DNA of 64,000 nt from Halomarinibacterium sp034670265. GTDB taxonomy: Bacteria; Bacteroidota; Bacteroidia; Flavobacteriales; Flavobacteriaceae. Position 1 is the stretch's first letter, and every line of letters starts with the position of its first letter. Positions 53,485 to 61,782 of this stretch are shown piece by piece. Position numbers and translations under genes: made by a program. A model generated the notes under the pieces. It saw only the letters and a program-made list of their open reading frames with translations, did not search any database and had not been told where the DNA came from. The stretch covers positions 226,052-290,051 of the forward strand of contig JAXMNU010000005.1 in the NCBI GenBank assembly GCA_034670265.1, given 5' to 3'.

Positions 53485-54537
53485 ATGAAAACCATTAAAG
53501 GACCTGCTGTTTTTTTAGCCCAATTTATGGATGACAAAGCACCTTTCAATTCGTTGGAAGGAATTTGTAAATGGGCAGCAGATTTAGGATATAAGGGAAT
53601 ACAAATCCCTACTTGGGAAAGTAGATTAATCGATTTAAATCTTGCCGGAGAAAGCAAAGTGTATTGTGACGAACTGAAAGGAAAAATTAATAGCTTCGGA
53701 CTAGAAATCACAGAGCTTTCCACCCACTTACAGGGGCAATTGGTTGCGGTACATCCTGCCTACGATTTAATGTTCGACAATTTTGCTCCAGACGATTGTA
53801 AAAACAACCCAAAAAAGCGTACCGAATGGGCGCGAAAACAACTCATTAGCGCTGCAAGAGCCAGTAAGCATCTTGGTTTAAAAGCACACGCCACATTTAG
53901 TGGTGCACTACTCTGGCATACGTGGCACCCGTGGCCACAACGGCCTGAAGGATTAGTAGAAATGGGCTTTGAAGAATTAGCAAAGAGATGGCTTCCGTTA
54001 TTAAATGAATTTGAAGATAACGGCGTCGCTGTTTGTTATGAAATTCACCCAGGGGAAGATTTACATGACGGCGTGACCTTCGAACGATTTTTAAAAGCTA
54101 CAGGCAATCACAAAGCGGTAAATATTTTATACGATCCAAGCCATTTTGTGCTTCAGCAATTAGATTACATTCAATATATCGATCACTATCATGAGTTTAT
54201 TAAATCGTTTCACGTAAAAGATTCTGAGTTTATTCCCGATGGAAAACGCGGTGCATTTGGTGGGTATAGCGATTGGAAAGACCGTGCTGGACGGTATCGC
54301 TCTTTAGGTGATGGACAAATTGACTACAAAACCGTGTTCAGTAAATTAACCGAATACGGCTGCGATGTTTGGGCCGTGATGGAATGGGAATGTGTTATTA
54401 AAAGTCCCGAGCAAGGAGCTCGAGAAGGAGCTAAATTTATTAGTGATAGAATTATTGAAGTCACTCAAAAACGTTTTGATGATTTTGCAGGTGCTGAAAT
54501 TGATAAAGAAAAACTGAAAAAAATATTAGGATTATGA
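53485..54537 (+). CDS. Cytoplasmic TIM-barrel sugar isomerase/epimerase
   Basis: 350 residues, AP-endonuclease-2 superfamily, no signal peptide. KWAADLGYKGIQIPTW, THLQGQLVAVHPAYD, VCYEIHPGEDLHDG, NILYDPSHFVLQQLDYIQYI, SFHVKDSE and VMEWECVIKS place the metal ligands. The paralogues at 46365 and 49977 are exported, so the cluster has isomerases on both sides of the membrane. Overlaps the first DUF1080 gene by 4 bases. Confidence 0.9.
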   Translation: MKTIKGPAVFLAQFMDDKAPFNSLEGICKWAADLGYKGIQIPTWESRLIDLNLAGESKVYCDELKGKINSFGLEITELSTHLQGQLVAVHPAYDLMFDNFAPDDCKNNPKKRTEWARKQLISAARASKHLGLKAHATFSGALLWHTWHPWPQRPEGLVEMGFEELAKRWLPLLNEFEDNGVAVCYEIHPGEDLHDGVTFERFLKATGNHKAVNILYDPSHFVLQQLDYIQYIDHYHEFIKSFHVKDSEFIPDGKRGAFGGYSDWKDRAGRYRSLGDGQIDYKTVFSKLTEYGCDVWAVMEWECVIKSPEQGAREGAKFISDRIIEVTQKRFDDFAGAEIDKEKLKKILGL

Positions 54538-55328
54538 AAAAAATAGCCTTCATTTTTTGTTCAACATTACTATTAATTGCTTGTAAAGAAGTAGTTGAAG
54601 AAACAACACAAGTGGTTACTGAAGAAGTTTCAGAAACTAAAAAAGAACCTACAAAACCTGAAGAAACCGAAATTTGGGAGCCCGTTCCACCTAAAGTAAA
54701 TCCAACAGCTCTTAATGGTGCGCCAAGTGATGCTATTGTGTTGTTCGACGGAACAAACTTTGATGAATGGATTTCGGCAGTAGATTCTACTGAAGTGAAA
54801 TGGACCCTTAATCCGGATGGAAGTATGACTGTAAAGGACAAAACGGGAGACATTCAAACGAAACAAAACTTTGGAAGTGTGCAATTGCATCTCGAATGGC
54901 GAAGTAATCCAGATAACAAGCAAACCAATCAAAACCGAAGCAATAGCGGGGTGTTTTTTCAGAATCGATACGAAGTTCAAATCCTTGATAACAACGACAA
55001 TCCTACCTACGTAAACGGAATGGTTTCGTCTATCTATAAACAATCTCCTCCTTTGGTTATGGCAGCCGTACCCACAGGCCAATGGAATACCTACGACATT
55101 ATTTTCCACGCGCCCGAGTTTGATGCGGAAGGAAACAAAACCAAATCGGCTACCCTTACTGTAATGCTTAATGGTGTTTTGGTGCAAGATCATTTTGAAT
55201 TGGAAGGCACAACCGAATATATTGGCTGGCCTAAAAATGATGCGCATGGCCCAGCTCCTATTAAATTACAAGACCACCAAGATATGAGCGGAGTGAGTTT
55301 CCGCAATATTTGGGTGAGAGAACTTTAA
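54534..55328 (+). CDS. DUF1080 lipoprotein (3-keto-disaccharide hydrolase family), copy 1
   Basis: 264 residues. Signal MKKIAFIFCSTLLLIAC is a lipobox, followed by a Glu/Thr-rich linker. The DUF1080 domain (PF06439, now named 3-keto-disaccharide hydrolase) has the conserved IVLFDGTNFDEW, VQLHLEWR, NSGVFFQNRYEVQILD and GPAPIKLQDH segments of a concanavalin-like beta-sandwich. It is exposed to the periplasm or cell surface and probably cleaves the oxidised glycoside. Confidence 0.88.
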   Translation: MKKIAFIFCSTLLLIACKEVVEETTQVVTEEVSETKKEPTKPEETEIWEPVPPKVNPTALNGAPSDAIVLFDGTNFDEWISAVDSTEVKWTLNPDGSMTVKDKTGDIQTKQNFGSVQLHLEWRSNPDNKQTNQNRSNSGVFFQNRYEVQILDNNDNPTYVNGMVSSIYKQSPPLVMAAVPTGQWNTYDIIFHAPEFDAEGNKTKSATLTVMLNGVLVQDHFELEGTTEYIGWPKNDAHGPAPIKLQDHQDMSGVSFRNIWVREL

Positions 55329-55335
55329 TTCAACA

Positions 55336-56079
55336 ATGATGAAAAAAATAATTCTATTAGTAGCCGTACTCATTAGTAGCTTTTCTTGCAAAGAAAAAGT
55401 GAAAGAAGAGGTCGCAGAAACCGAACCTATGGAAGACACAAAAACCGAAGCAGTGCAAGAATGGATCACCCTTTTTGATGGCACATCTCTAGATAACTGG
55501 CGCGGCTATCTTATGGAAGACATGCCTGCCGAGTGGTCCATAGAAGACGGTGCTATGGCATTTACGCCAGGCAAAGAAGGTGGAAAAAATATTATTACCA
55601 AAGACACTTTTACCAATTTTATCCTTTCCATAGAATGGAAAATCTCGGAAGGCGGCAACAGCGGAATTTTCTGGGGTGTTTTTGAAGACCCAAAATTCCC
55701 AGAGGCGTATCAAACAGGTCCCGAAATACAAGTGCTGGATGATGAAAAACATCCCGATTCCTTTGTGGGCGAAGGCACACACAAAGCGGGAGCGTTATAC
55801 GATATGTTAGCTCCAAGAGAAAAAGCTGTAAAACCTGCGGGCGAATGGAACCTTTGTGTGATTGAAGTAAATCACAATACAGGTAAAGGAAAAGTGACTA
55901 TGAATGGAGTCGACATTGTGTACTTCCCTGTAAATGGAGAAGCATGGGACGATATGGTTGGGCAATCTAAGTTTGCCACTTGGGAAGGTTTTGGAGACTA
56001 CCCAACAGGACATATTGCGTTACAAGACCACGGAGACAAAGTGTGGTATCGCAATATTAAAATCAAGAAACTGGATTAA
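55336..56079 (+). CDS. DUF1080 lipoprotein (3-keto-disaccharide hydrolase family), copy 2
   Basis: 247 residues. Signal peptide ends in SSFSCKEK. The DUF1080 domain has ITLFDGTSLDNWRGY, FILSIEWKISEGGNSGIFWG, GPEIQVLDDEKHPD, GALYDMLAPREKAVKPAGEWN and GHIALQDHGDKVWYRNIKI. It differs enough from copy 1 to suggest different substrate or linkage preference rather than a fresh duplication. 7 bases follow copy 1. Confidence 0.9.
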   Translation: MMKKIILLVAVLISSFSCKEKVKEEVAETEPMEDTKTEAVQEWITLFDGTSLDNWRGYLMEDMPAEWSIEDGAMAFTPGKEGGKNIITKDTFTNFILSIEWKISEGGNSGIFWGVFEDPKFPEAYQTGPEIQVLDDEKHPDSFVGEGTHKAGALYDMLAPREKAVKPAGEWNLCVIEVNHNTGKGKVTMNGVDIVYFPVNGEAWDDMVGQSKFATWEGFGDYPTGHIALQDHGDKVWYRNIKIKKLD

Positions 56080-56083
56080 CATT

Positions 56084-56428
56084 ATGGATGTTGAAGTACA
56101 GCTATATTGTGCCACTGGGTATTGTGCATTTATCTTACTTCTATTTGCCATGGTACAAAAGTTTCCTCCCAAAAAAATAAATTGGTGGTACGGATACAGA
56201 ACGTCTCGTTCTATGAAAAATGAAGAAACTTGGAAAGCCGCACAGGAGTACGCCTCAAAAAAAGCGATACAACTAGCGCTGTTTAGCTTTATGTTTCCTG
56301 GAGTTTTTTATTTTCTATATCCAGCGTATAACTTTTTACTCACGATAATTGCCAATACGTTACTTATTCTTTTAACTCTCCCCTATACCGAAAAGTTTTT
56401 AAAGGAACGGTTTGGTGAGAATAAGTAG
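56084..56428 (+). CDS. SdpI-family membrane protein
   Basis: 114 residues; the ATG at 56084 follows the DUF1080 stop by 4 bases, and the longer frame to 55934 lies inside it. Three hydrophobic segments and the signature INWWYGYRTSRSMKNEETWKAAQEYASKKAIQ identify the SdpI fold, known from the Bacillus toxin-immunity protein SdpI. Homologues in Bacteroidota are common without a toxin; none is visible here. Inner membrane. Confidence 0.85.
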   Translation: MDVEVQLYCATGYCAFILLLFAMVQKFPPKKINWWYGYRTSRSMKNEETWKAAQEYASKKAIQLALFSFMFPGVFYFLYPAYNFLLTIIANTLLILLTLPYTEKFLKERFGENK

Positions 56429-56435
56429 AAAATAA

Positions 56436-56975
56436 TTATGTGTTATTTTCCTTAATTTTTCCTTCAATTAATTTTAATAAAGAAAGCATTTTCTCAAAAT
56501 GTTCAATGCTGTCAATTCCATGAGCAGGTGTTAAAACTAGATGTTTTGGTTTCTTTTTCCAAATAAGAATATAAAGCTTTTCATCCTCAATTTTTTTACA
56601 AAATGATTTATCTCTTTTCAATTTTGATATTAAATCTGAATCGCCTTTAAATGTATATTTCTTATTTATGGCTTCCGAAGGAGGAGAAAATATATTTGCA
56701 ACAAATTCTATTAATCTTTTAAAATTTCCTTGTGGAAAAATTTCAAGTTTTTTTCCATAATCTTTATCAAGGTATAATATAAACCTATAAGGCTCTGCCG
56801 TTTGTGAAGCACCCCCTACCGCCTTAATATTTATTGAAATTTTAGTCTTATCTATTTCAATTATCCCCTTTTGTAGGTGAAAAGAGTATTTACCCATTGG
56901 CATAATAGACTCTTTTTTATATTCTTCAGAATAAGTGCCTTCATATTTTTTTACTAATTCTTCTATAACATTCAT
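56436..56975 (-). CDS. Hypothetical protein
   Basis: About 179 residues from MNVIEELVKKYEGTYSEEYKK. A TATATTACTTTTC promoter-like run ends a few bases before this ATG, so I prefer it to longer starts at 57053 or 57077, the latter lying at the edge of the palindrome array. Beta-strand and Lys-rich pattern, with FILYLDKDYGKKLEIFPQGNFKR and LYILIWKKKPKHLVLTP; no recognised family. Cytoplasmic. Convergent with the SdpI gene. Confidence 0.55.
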   Translation of the reverse strand: MNVIEELVKKYEGTYSEEYKKESIMPMGKYSFHLQKGIIEIDKTKISINIKAVGGASQTAEPYRFILYLDKDYGKKLEIFPQGNFKRLIEFVANIFSPPSEAINKKYTFKGDSDLISKLKRDKSFCKKIEDEKLYILIWKKKPKHLVLTPAHGIDSIEHFEKMLSLLKLIEGKIKENNT

Positions 56976-57077
56976 TGTTGAAAAGTAATATATCACATTG
57001 TTCTCAGGCCTTTCCTCAAATATACACAAATACCTTTTCCTCCTCAACTCCATAAAGATTTCAAGTTTCAAACCCAA

Positions 57078-57287
57078 AAATTCAGTGTTTATTGAAATAA
57101 TTTAAACGTTTGATGAAATTTTTTAAACGTTTATTAAAATCTTTTCACCAAATGATGAAATAATTTAAGTGTTTAATAAAATAAATTAATCCTCTGTATT
57201 AATAAATTAAATAAAAAGTCAAATATTTTAAATAGGTCTTTAAATAATTTAAGTATTCATTTAAATATTTTAATTATCTGTTTAAAT
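57078..57287. repeat. Array of ten 21-bp imperfect palindromes
   Basis: Ten units of exactly 21 bp follow each other without gaps, starting at 57078, 57099, 57120, 57141, 57162, 57183, 57204, 57225, 57246 and 57267. The consensus is WWTTTAA-N8-TTAAAT. Arms lie at unit positions 3-7 and 16-20. Units 1 and 4 have TTCA/TGAA and TTTCA/TGAAA instead of TTTAA/TTAAA, so changes in one arm are matched in the other; unit 6 has ATTAA/TTAAT. The central 8 bases vary freely. It lies between divergent genes, 85 bases before the yicC promoter. Confidence 0.85.
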
Positions 57288-57372
57288 TTTCCAGAAACAA
57301 CCTCCAAAAAAGTACTTATCTTATGATTGCATCGTTTTCTAATTTAAAAAATTATGGAATTTCATAAAGTTG

Positions 57373-57381
57373 TACCTTTGC
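57373..57381 (+). promoter_or_regulatory. Promoter -7 element of yicC-gmk-nadD
   Basis: TACCTTTGC matches TAnnTTTGC and lies 17 bases before the yicC ATG. Confidence 0.6.
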
Positions 57382-57398
57382 CATCTTAACAGCACACT

Positions 57399-58256
57399 AT
57401 GATTCAGTCCATGACCGGCTACGGCAAAAGCATTCTTGAGTTGCCTTCCAAAAAAATTACTATCGAAATTAAATCGTTGAACAGCAAAGGACTCGACCTT
57501 AACGCTCGTGTACCCTCTAGCTACCGCGAAAAAGAACTCGTGCTACGCGATTATATTGCCAAGTCTCTTACTCGCGGAAAAGTAGATTTTAATCTTTATG
57601 TAGAAGTGACGGGGGAAGCTACCAGTAGTGTGATTAACGAAGTGGTGGTAAAGGAATATATGCGCCAAATGAAAAATATTGTGGCAGGGGATGAAACCGA
57701 ATTACTTAAAATGGCGGTACGTATGCCCGATGCCTTAAAAACGGAACGTGACGAGATAGACGAAGGCGAATTTAAGGATATTATGAAGGGTGTAGATGAA
57801 GCACTAGAAGCCATAAATCAATACCGAAGCGACGAAGGGAAAGTATTGGAAGAGGATTTTAAAGACCGGATTAAAACCATTTCCACTCTACTCAACGAAG
57901 TAATGAAAATTGACCCTGAACGAATCACTCACGTGCGTGAAAAATTGCAAAAAGCCGTTTCCGAATTAAAAGAAACGGTAGATGCTAATCGCTTTGAGCA
58001 GGAGCTTATCTACTATCTAGAAAAATACGATATCACCGAAGAAAAAGTACGTCTTGAAAATCACTTAAAGTATTTTGTTGAAACTTTAAATTCTTCAGAC
58101 TCTAATGGAAAAAAATTAGGCTTTATCACACAGGAAATTGGTCGTGAAATCAATACCATTGGGAGCAAAGCCAACTATGCGCCTATGCAGCAATTGGTGG
58201 TACAAATGAAGGACGAACTCGAGAAAATTAAGGAACAAGCGCTAAACGTATTGTAA
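57399..58256 (+). CDS. yicC: YicC-family endoribonuclease
   Basis: 285 residues. MIQSMTGYGKSILEL at the N-terminus, LNSKGLDLNARVP and the C-terminal GKKLGFITQEIGREINTIGSKAN are the YicC/DUF1732 signatures. The family contains manganese-dependent RNases implicated in small-RNA turnover. It overlaps gmk by one base, a gene order conserved in many Bacteroidota and Firmicutes. Confidence 0.92.
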   Translation: MIQSMTGYGKSILELPSKKITIEIKSLNSKGLDLNARVPSSYREKELVLRDYIAKSLTRGKVDFNLYVEVTGEATSSVINEVVVKEYMRQMKNIVAGDETELLKMAVRMPDALKTERDEIDEGEFKDIMKGVDEALEAINQYRSDEGKVLEEDFKDRIKTISTLLNEVMKIDPERITHVREKLQKAVSELKETVDANRFEQELIYYLEKYDITEEKVRLENHLKYFVETLNSSDSNGKKLGFITQEIGREINTIGSKANYAPMQQLVVQMKDELEKIKEQALNVL

Positions 58257-58849
58257 TGAAAAAAGGCGGTAAACTTATTGTTTTTTCGGCACCTTCTGGT
58301 AGTGGTAAAACTACCATCGTACGGCATTTGCTAAAACAAAAAGAGCTGAATTTGGAGTTTTCTATTTCGGCAGCTTCCCGTGCCCCACGTGGGGATGAAA
58401 AGGATGGTGAGGATTACTATTTTATGGACATTAAAGAGTTTAAACAACATATTAAAAACGGTGATTTTCTGGAGTGGGAAGAAGTGTACCGCGATAATTT
58501 TTACGGCACCTTAAAAAGTGAAGTAGAACGTATTTGGGCGCAAGGTAAAAATGTGATTTTTGATATTGATGTGGTAGGCGGACTACGAATTAAAAAGAAA
58601 TTCCCAAAAGAAACCTTGGCGGTTTTTGTAAAACCTCCTAGTGTGGATGAGTTAAAAATTAGGTTGAAAAAACGAAAAACCGAAAGCGCCGAAAAAATCA
58701 ATATGCGTATTGCTAAAGCATCTATTGAAATGGCAACGGCACCGCAGTTTGATTTTATCATTATCAACGACCAGCTTGACAAAGCCTTAAAAGAAGCCGA
58801 AAAGTTGGTTGCAAATCATATTTCAAAATCGCTAGACGCAGAAGAATAA
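58256..58849 (+). CDS. gmk: Guanylate kinase
   Basis: 197 residues. It phosphorylates GMP to GDP. P-loop SAPSGSGKTT, GMP-binding SRAPRGDEKDGEDYYF and EWEEVYRDNFYGT, lid-region RLKKRKTES. Second gene of the operon, followed by nadD one base later. Confidence 0.97.
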   Translation: MKKGGKLIVFSAPSGSGKTTIVRHLLKQKELNLEFSISAASRAPRGDEKDGEDYYFMDIKEFKQHIKNGDFLEWEEVYRDNFYGTLKSEVERIWAQGKNVIFDIDVVGGLRIKKKFPKETLAVFVKPPSVDELKIRLKKRKTESAEKINMRIAKASIEMATAPQFDFIIINDQLDKALKEAEKLVANHISKSLDAEE

Positions 58850-58850
58850 C

Positions 58851-59471
58851 ATGGCTTCTCAAAAAAAAATAGGACTTTACTTTGGCACCTTTAACCCCAT
58901 CCATGTGGGGCATTTAACCATTGCCAATTATATGGTGGAGTTTAGTGATTTGGACGAAGTATGGATGGTCGTTACACCTCACAATCCGCATAAAAAAAAG
59001 AAAACGTTACTTGAGGATATTCATCGCTTAACCATGGTGCGTATTGCGCTAGAAGATTATCCAAAATTAAAAGCAAGCAACATTGAGTTTGACCTTCCTC
59101 AACCTAATTATACTGTAAATACGCTCGCACATTTGGAAGAAAAATATCCCGATACAAAGTTCTGCCTTATTATGGGCGAGGATAATTTAAAAAGCTTCCA
59201 TAAATGGAAAAACTACGAGGTGATTTTACAACGCTATGAGTTGTATGTCTATCCAAGAATTTCGGAGGGCAAAGTAGATTCACAATTCTATTCCCACTTT
59301 GAAGGGGGACAAGGGGATGTTTTACACCCTAAAATTCATGAAGTGAATGCCCCCATTATGGAGTTGTCTTCCACTTTTATAAGAAAAGCCATTAAAGAAG
59401 GGAAAAACATTCGTCCTATGTTACCACAGAATGTTTGGGAGTATTTGGACGAGATGAATTTTTATAGGTAA
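58851..59471 (+). CDS. nadD: Nicotinate-nucleotide adenylyltransferase
   Basis: 206 residues. It makes deamido-NAD from nicotinate mononucleotide. GLYFGTFNPIHVGHLTIANY holds the HxGH nucleotidyltransferase motif, MGEDNLKSFHKWKNYEVIL the substrate site, and SSTFIRKAIKEGKNIRPMLP the ISSTxxR motif. Third gene of the yicC operon. Confidence 0.96.
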   Translation: MASQKKIGLYFGTFNPIHVGHLTIANYMVEFSDLDEVWMVVTPHNPHKKKKTLLEDIHRLTMVRIALEDYPKLKASNIEFDLPQPNYTVNTLAHLEEKYPDTKFCLIMGEDNLKSFHKWKNYEVILQRYELYVYPRISEGKVDSQFYSHFEGGQGDVLHPKIHEVNAPIMELSSTFIRKAIKEGKNIRPMLPQNVWEYLDEMNFYR

Positions 59472-59576
59472 ACCTGAAGCTTTTCCAAACAAAAACCGCC
59501 CAACTTAGATCCCATTTTCACGGGGACAAGCCAGACGGTTTTCAACTAAATAACCAACCAAAAAATTATATATATC

Positions 59577-60494
59577 TTAAAAGCTGCTAATTTTTTTCAT
59601 TTGCTTTTCAAATTCAGCTTTTGAAAGGCGCAACTTTCCTCTTTCATTATTTTTAATAGTAATGTATCCTCTTCCTCTAAATCTGTACACCGTTCCCGAC
59701 GGATTATGATACAATTCTATCGTGTTGTCATTAATAACGCTCAATTCAAAAAATTCATTGCCCAGATAGTCATAATCTAATGTTAAATATTTTCTATAGG
59801 CGTTTCCTTGTACATCATCCACGTTGTAAATCCCACTATAGTCCCAATATATATTATTGATATTGGTGCCGTTAGAGTCTTGTGAGCTTAAAAAATTACC
59901 ATCGCCTCCACCAGGAAGAAATTGCATGAAATTCTCATAATCGAAAGGATTTGGTTCGCCATAAGGACTGGTGTAAATCTTTTCCCAAGCCACATATTCT
60001 TGCACGAAATAATGTATGTTATCGTAGAACAATAAGTCGTAATCGAAATTGCTTCGTTGATAGCCAACTAAGATATATCTGAGGTTTGCAGGACGGAAAT
60101 ACAATTCTATTTCGTGATTGTTTAATTGGGTCACTTCAAATCGATGAAATCCGTCGATATCATGAGATATATCTAATTCATTAGCGAAGGTATCGTAATA
60201 CCCAATATCAATTCCGAAGCCGTAGCCTTGGTCACCAATACCAACTAGGTTGTTGTTGGCGTATAGGGTTCCATTTCTGAAAGACAACGTAAATGCCAGT
60301 TGCATAAACGGAATTTGTCCACTAGCATTTGAGCGATTAATATCCACATACCACAACTCGTGTGAAGCCAAAAGCTCGCCCAATGTAATGGTTGGAACAG
60401 GATCGATGTGGTCTTCTACAATTACTTCGGTATAACACGAAGTAAATAAAGTTGAAACTAAGGCGAATCCGAAAAAGAGTTTAAGTGCTTTCAT
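59577..60494 (-). CDS. Hypothetical lipoprotein
   Basis: 305 residues. Signal MKALKLFFGFALVSTLFTSC is a lipobox. The mature protein is beta-rich with many aromatic residues (SHELWYVDINRSN, FHRFEVTQLNNHEIELYF, TIELYHNPSGTVYRFRGRGYI) and a basic C-terminal helix. Similar proteins near nadD in Flavobacteriaceae have been given a nicotinate adenylyltransferase name by transfer, but no nucleotidyltransferase motif is present here. Function unknown. Confidence 0.65.
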   Translation of the reverse strand: MKALKLFFGFALVSTLFTSCYTEVIVEDHIDPVPTITLGELLASHELWYVDINRSNASGQIPFMQLAFTLSFRNGTLYANNNLVGIGDQGYGFGIDIGYYDTFANELDISHDIDGFHRFEVTQLNNHEIELYFRPANLRYILVGYQRSNFDYDLLFYDNIHYFVQEYVAWEKIYTSPYGEPNPFDYENFMQFLPGGGDGNFLSSQDSNGTNINNIYWDYSGIYNVDDVQGNAYRKYLTLDYDYLGNEFFELSVINDNTIELYHNPSGTVYRFRGRGYITIKNNERGKLRLSKAEFEKQMKKISSF

Positions 60495-60642
60495 AAGATG
60501 TGATTTTAGGATTTCTATAGGTTAGAAAATCGAAAAGCGTGCCACAATTTATAACTTACTGTTTTTTAGATATTTATGATTCTTAGAAAATGATTTAAAC
60601 ACATTCTCTTTTTGTATTTTAGTTCTTGCGACCCTAATTATG

Positions 60643-60650
60643 TATTTTTG
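60643..60650 (+). promoter_or_regulatory. Promoter -7 element of gpsA
   Basis: TATTTTTG matches TAnnTTTG and lies 19 bases before the gpsA ATG. Confidence 0.5.
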
Positions 60651-60669
60651 AATATCTGAAAAGTTATCC

Positions 60670-61674
60670 ATGTCAAAAAAACCAAAATTTGCTGTTTTTG
60701 GAGGAGGAAGTTGGGCCACTGCCATTGTAAAAATGTTGTGTGAAAATCTTGATGAAGTGGGATGGTATATGCGAAGCGAGCAAGCTGTAGAGCATATTAA
60801 AACCGAATTTCACAATCCCAATTACTTAAGTTCAGTTGAATTTGACGTTGATAAACTAAAACTAAGCAATGATATAAATGAGCTAGTAGCGTATGCAGAC
60901 TATCTCATTTTTGCCATTCCTTCTGCCTTCGTTGAAACCGAACTAAAAACCATTACCGAATCGCTAAAAGGAAAAATTATTTTTTCAGCAATTAAAGGCA
61001 TAGTCCCTGAAAGTAGTTTGATTGTGGGAGATCATTTTTTTACCAATTACGACATTCCGTTTAAAGATATTGGCGTTATTACGGGACCTTGCCACGCGGA
61101 AGAAGTTGCTCTAGAAAGACTTTCTTATTTAACGATTGCTTGTGCCGACGAGAAAAAAGCAAAAATTGTGGCCGATGTTCTTGCTTGTGAATACATAAAA
61201 TGTACCACTAGCGATGATATTATTGGCACCGAATATGCTGCCATGCTTAAAAACATTTATGCTTTAGCGGCTGGAATTGCACATGGATTGGGGTATGGAG
61301 ATAATTTCCAAAGTGTGTTGATGAGTAATGCCATTCGGGAGATGAAACGATACGTGAAAAAAGTCCACAAAATGAAACGTGATATTAACGGATCTGCTTA
61401 TTTAGGAGATTTATTGGTAACGGGCTATTCCACCTTTAGCCGAAATAGACTCTTTGGTACCATGATAGGAAAAGGCTATACTGTAAAAAGCGCCATGATG
61501 GAAATGAATATGGTGGCTGAAGGGTATTATGCAACAAAAAGTGCCTATCACCTAAACGAAGCCAAAGGGAAAAAGAAAGCGAAAATTCCAATCATCACTG
61601 CCGTTTATGATGTGCTCTACGATCATAAAAATCCTAAAAAAATCTTCAAGAAATTGACAGAAAAACTGAATTAA
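60670..61674 (+). CDS. gpsA: Glycerol-3-phosphate dehydrogenase [NAD(P)+]
   Basis: 334 residues. It reduces dihydroxyacetone phosphate to glycerol-3-phosphate for phospholipid synthesis. Rossmann motif VFGGGSWATAIVK, FAIPSAFVETEL, GPCHAEEVALERLS, catalytic Lys in MLKNIYALAAGIAHGLGYGDN and the C-terminal YLGDLLVTGYSTFSRNRLFG. The basic C-terminus (KKIFKKLTEKLN) is unremarkable. Standing alone with its own promoter. Confidence 0.95.
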   Translation: MSKKPKFAVFGGGSWATAIVKMLCENLDEVGWYMRSEQAVEHIKTEFHNPNYLSSVEFDVDKLKLSNDINELVAYADYLIFAIPSAFVETELKTITESLKGKIIFSAIKGIVPESSLIVGDHFFTNYDIPFKDIGVITGPCHAEEVALERLSYLTIACADEKKAKIVADVLACEYIKCTTSDDIIGTEYAAMLKNIYALAAGIAHGLGYGDNFQSVLMSNAIREMKRYVKKVHKMKRDINGSAYLGDLLVTGYSTFSRNRLFGTMIGKGYTVKSAMMEMNMVAEGYYATKSAYHLNEAKGKKKAKIPIITAVYDVLYDHKNPKKIFKKLTEKLN

Positions 61675-61749
61675 GTTTCATTTATTTCATTTTTCAAAAG
61701 TTAACCTTTATTTAAACTTCTATAAATTTTATAAGCAAAAGGTATCTTT

Positions 61750-61758
61750 TATATTTGC
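61750..61758 (+). promoter_or_regulatory. Promoter -7 element of the secreted repeat protein gene
   Basis: TATATTTGC matches TAnnTTTGC and lies 24 bases before the ATG at 61783. Confidence 0.55.
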
Positions 61759-61782
61759 TTTTTAAAAATTTAAAGATACACT

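Noticed and set aside
56084..56428. Toxin-immunity pair with SdpI
   Set aside because: No small secreted toxin or SdpR-like regulator lies beside it; the gene follows a sugar operon.
57078..57287. CRISPR array
   Set aside because: Units are contiguous 21-mers with only the arms conserved; there are no unique spacers of 30 bp or so and no cas genes.
59492..59542. Terminator after nadD
   Set aside because: AAAACCG and CGGTTTT arms are 37 bases apart with weak internal pairing; too uncertain to list as a feature.
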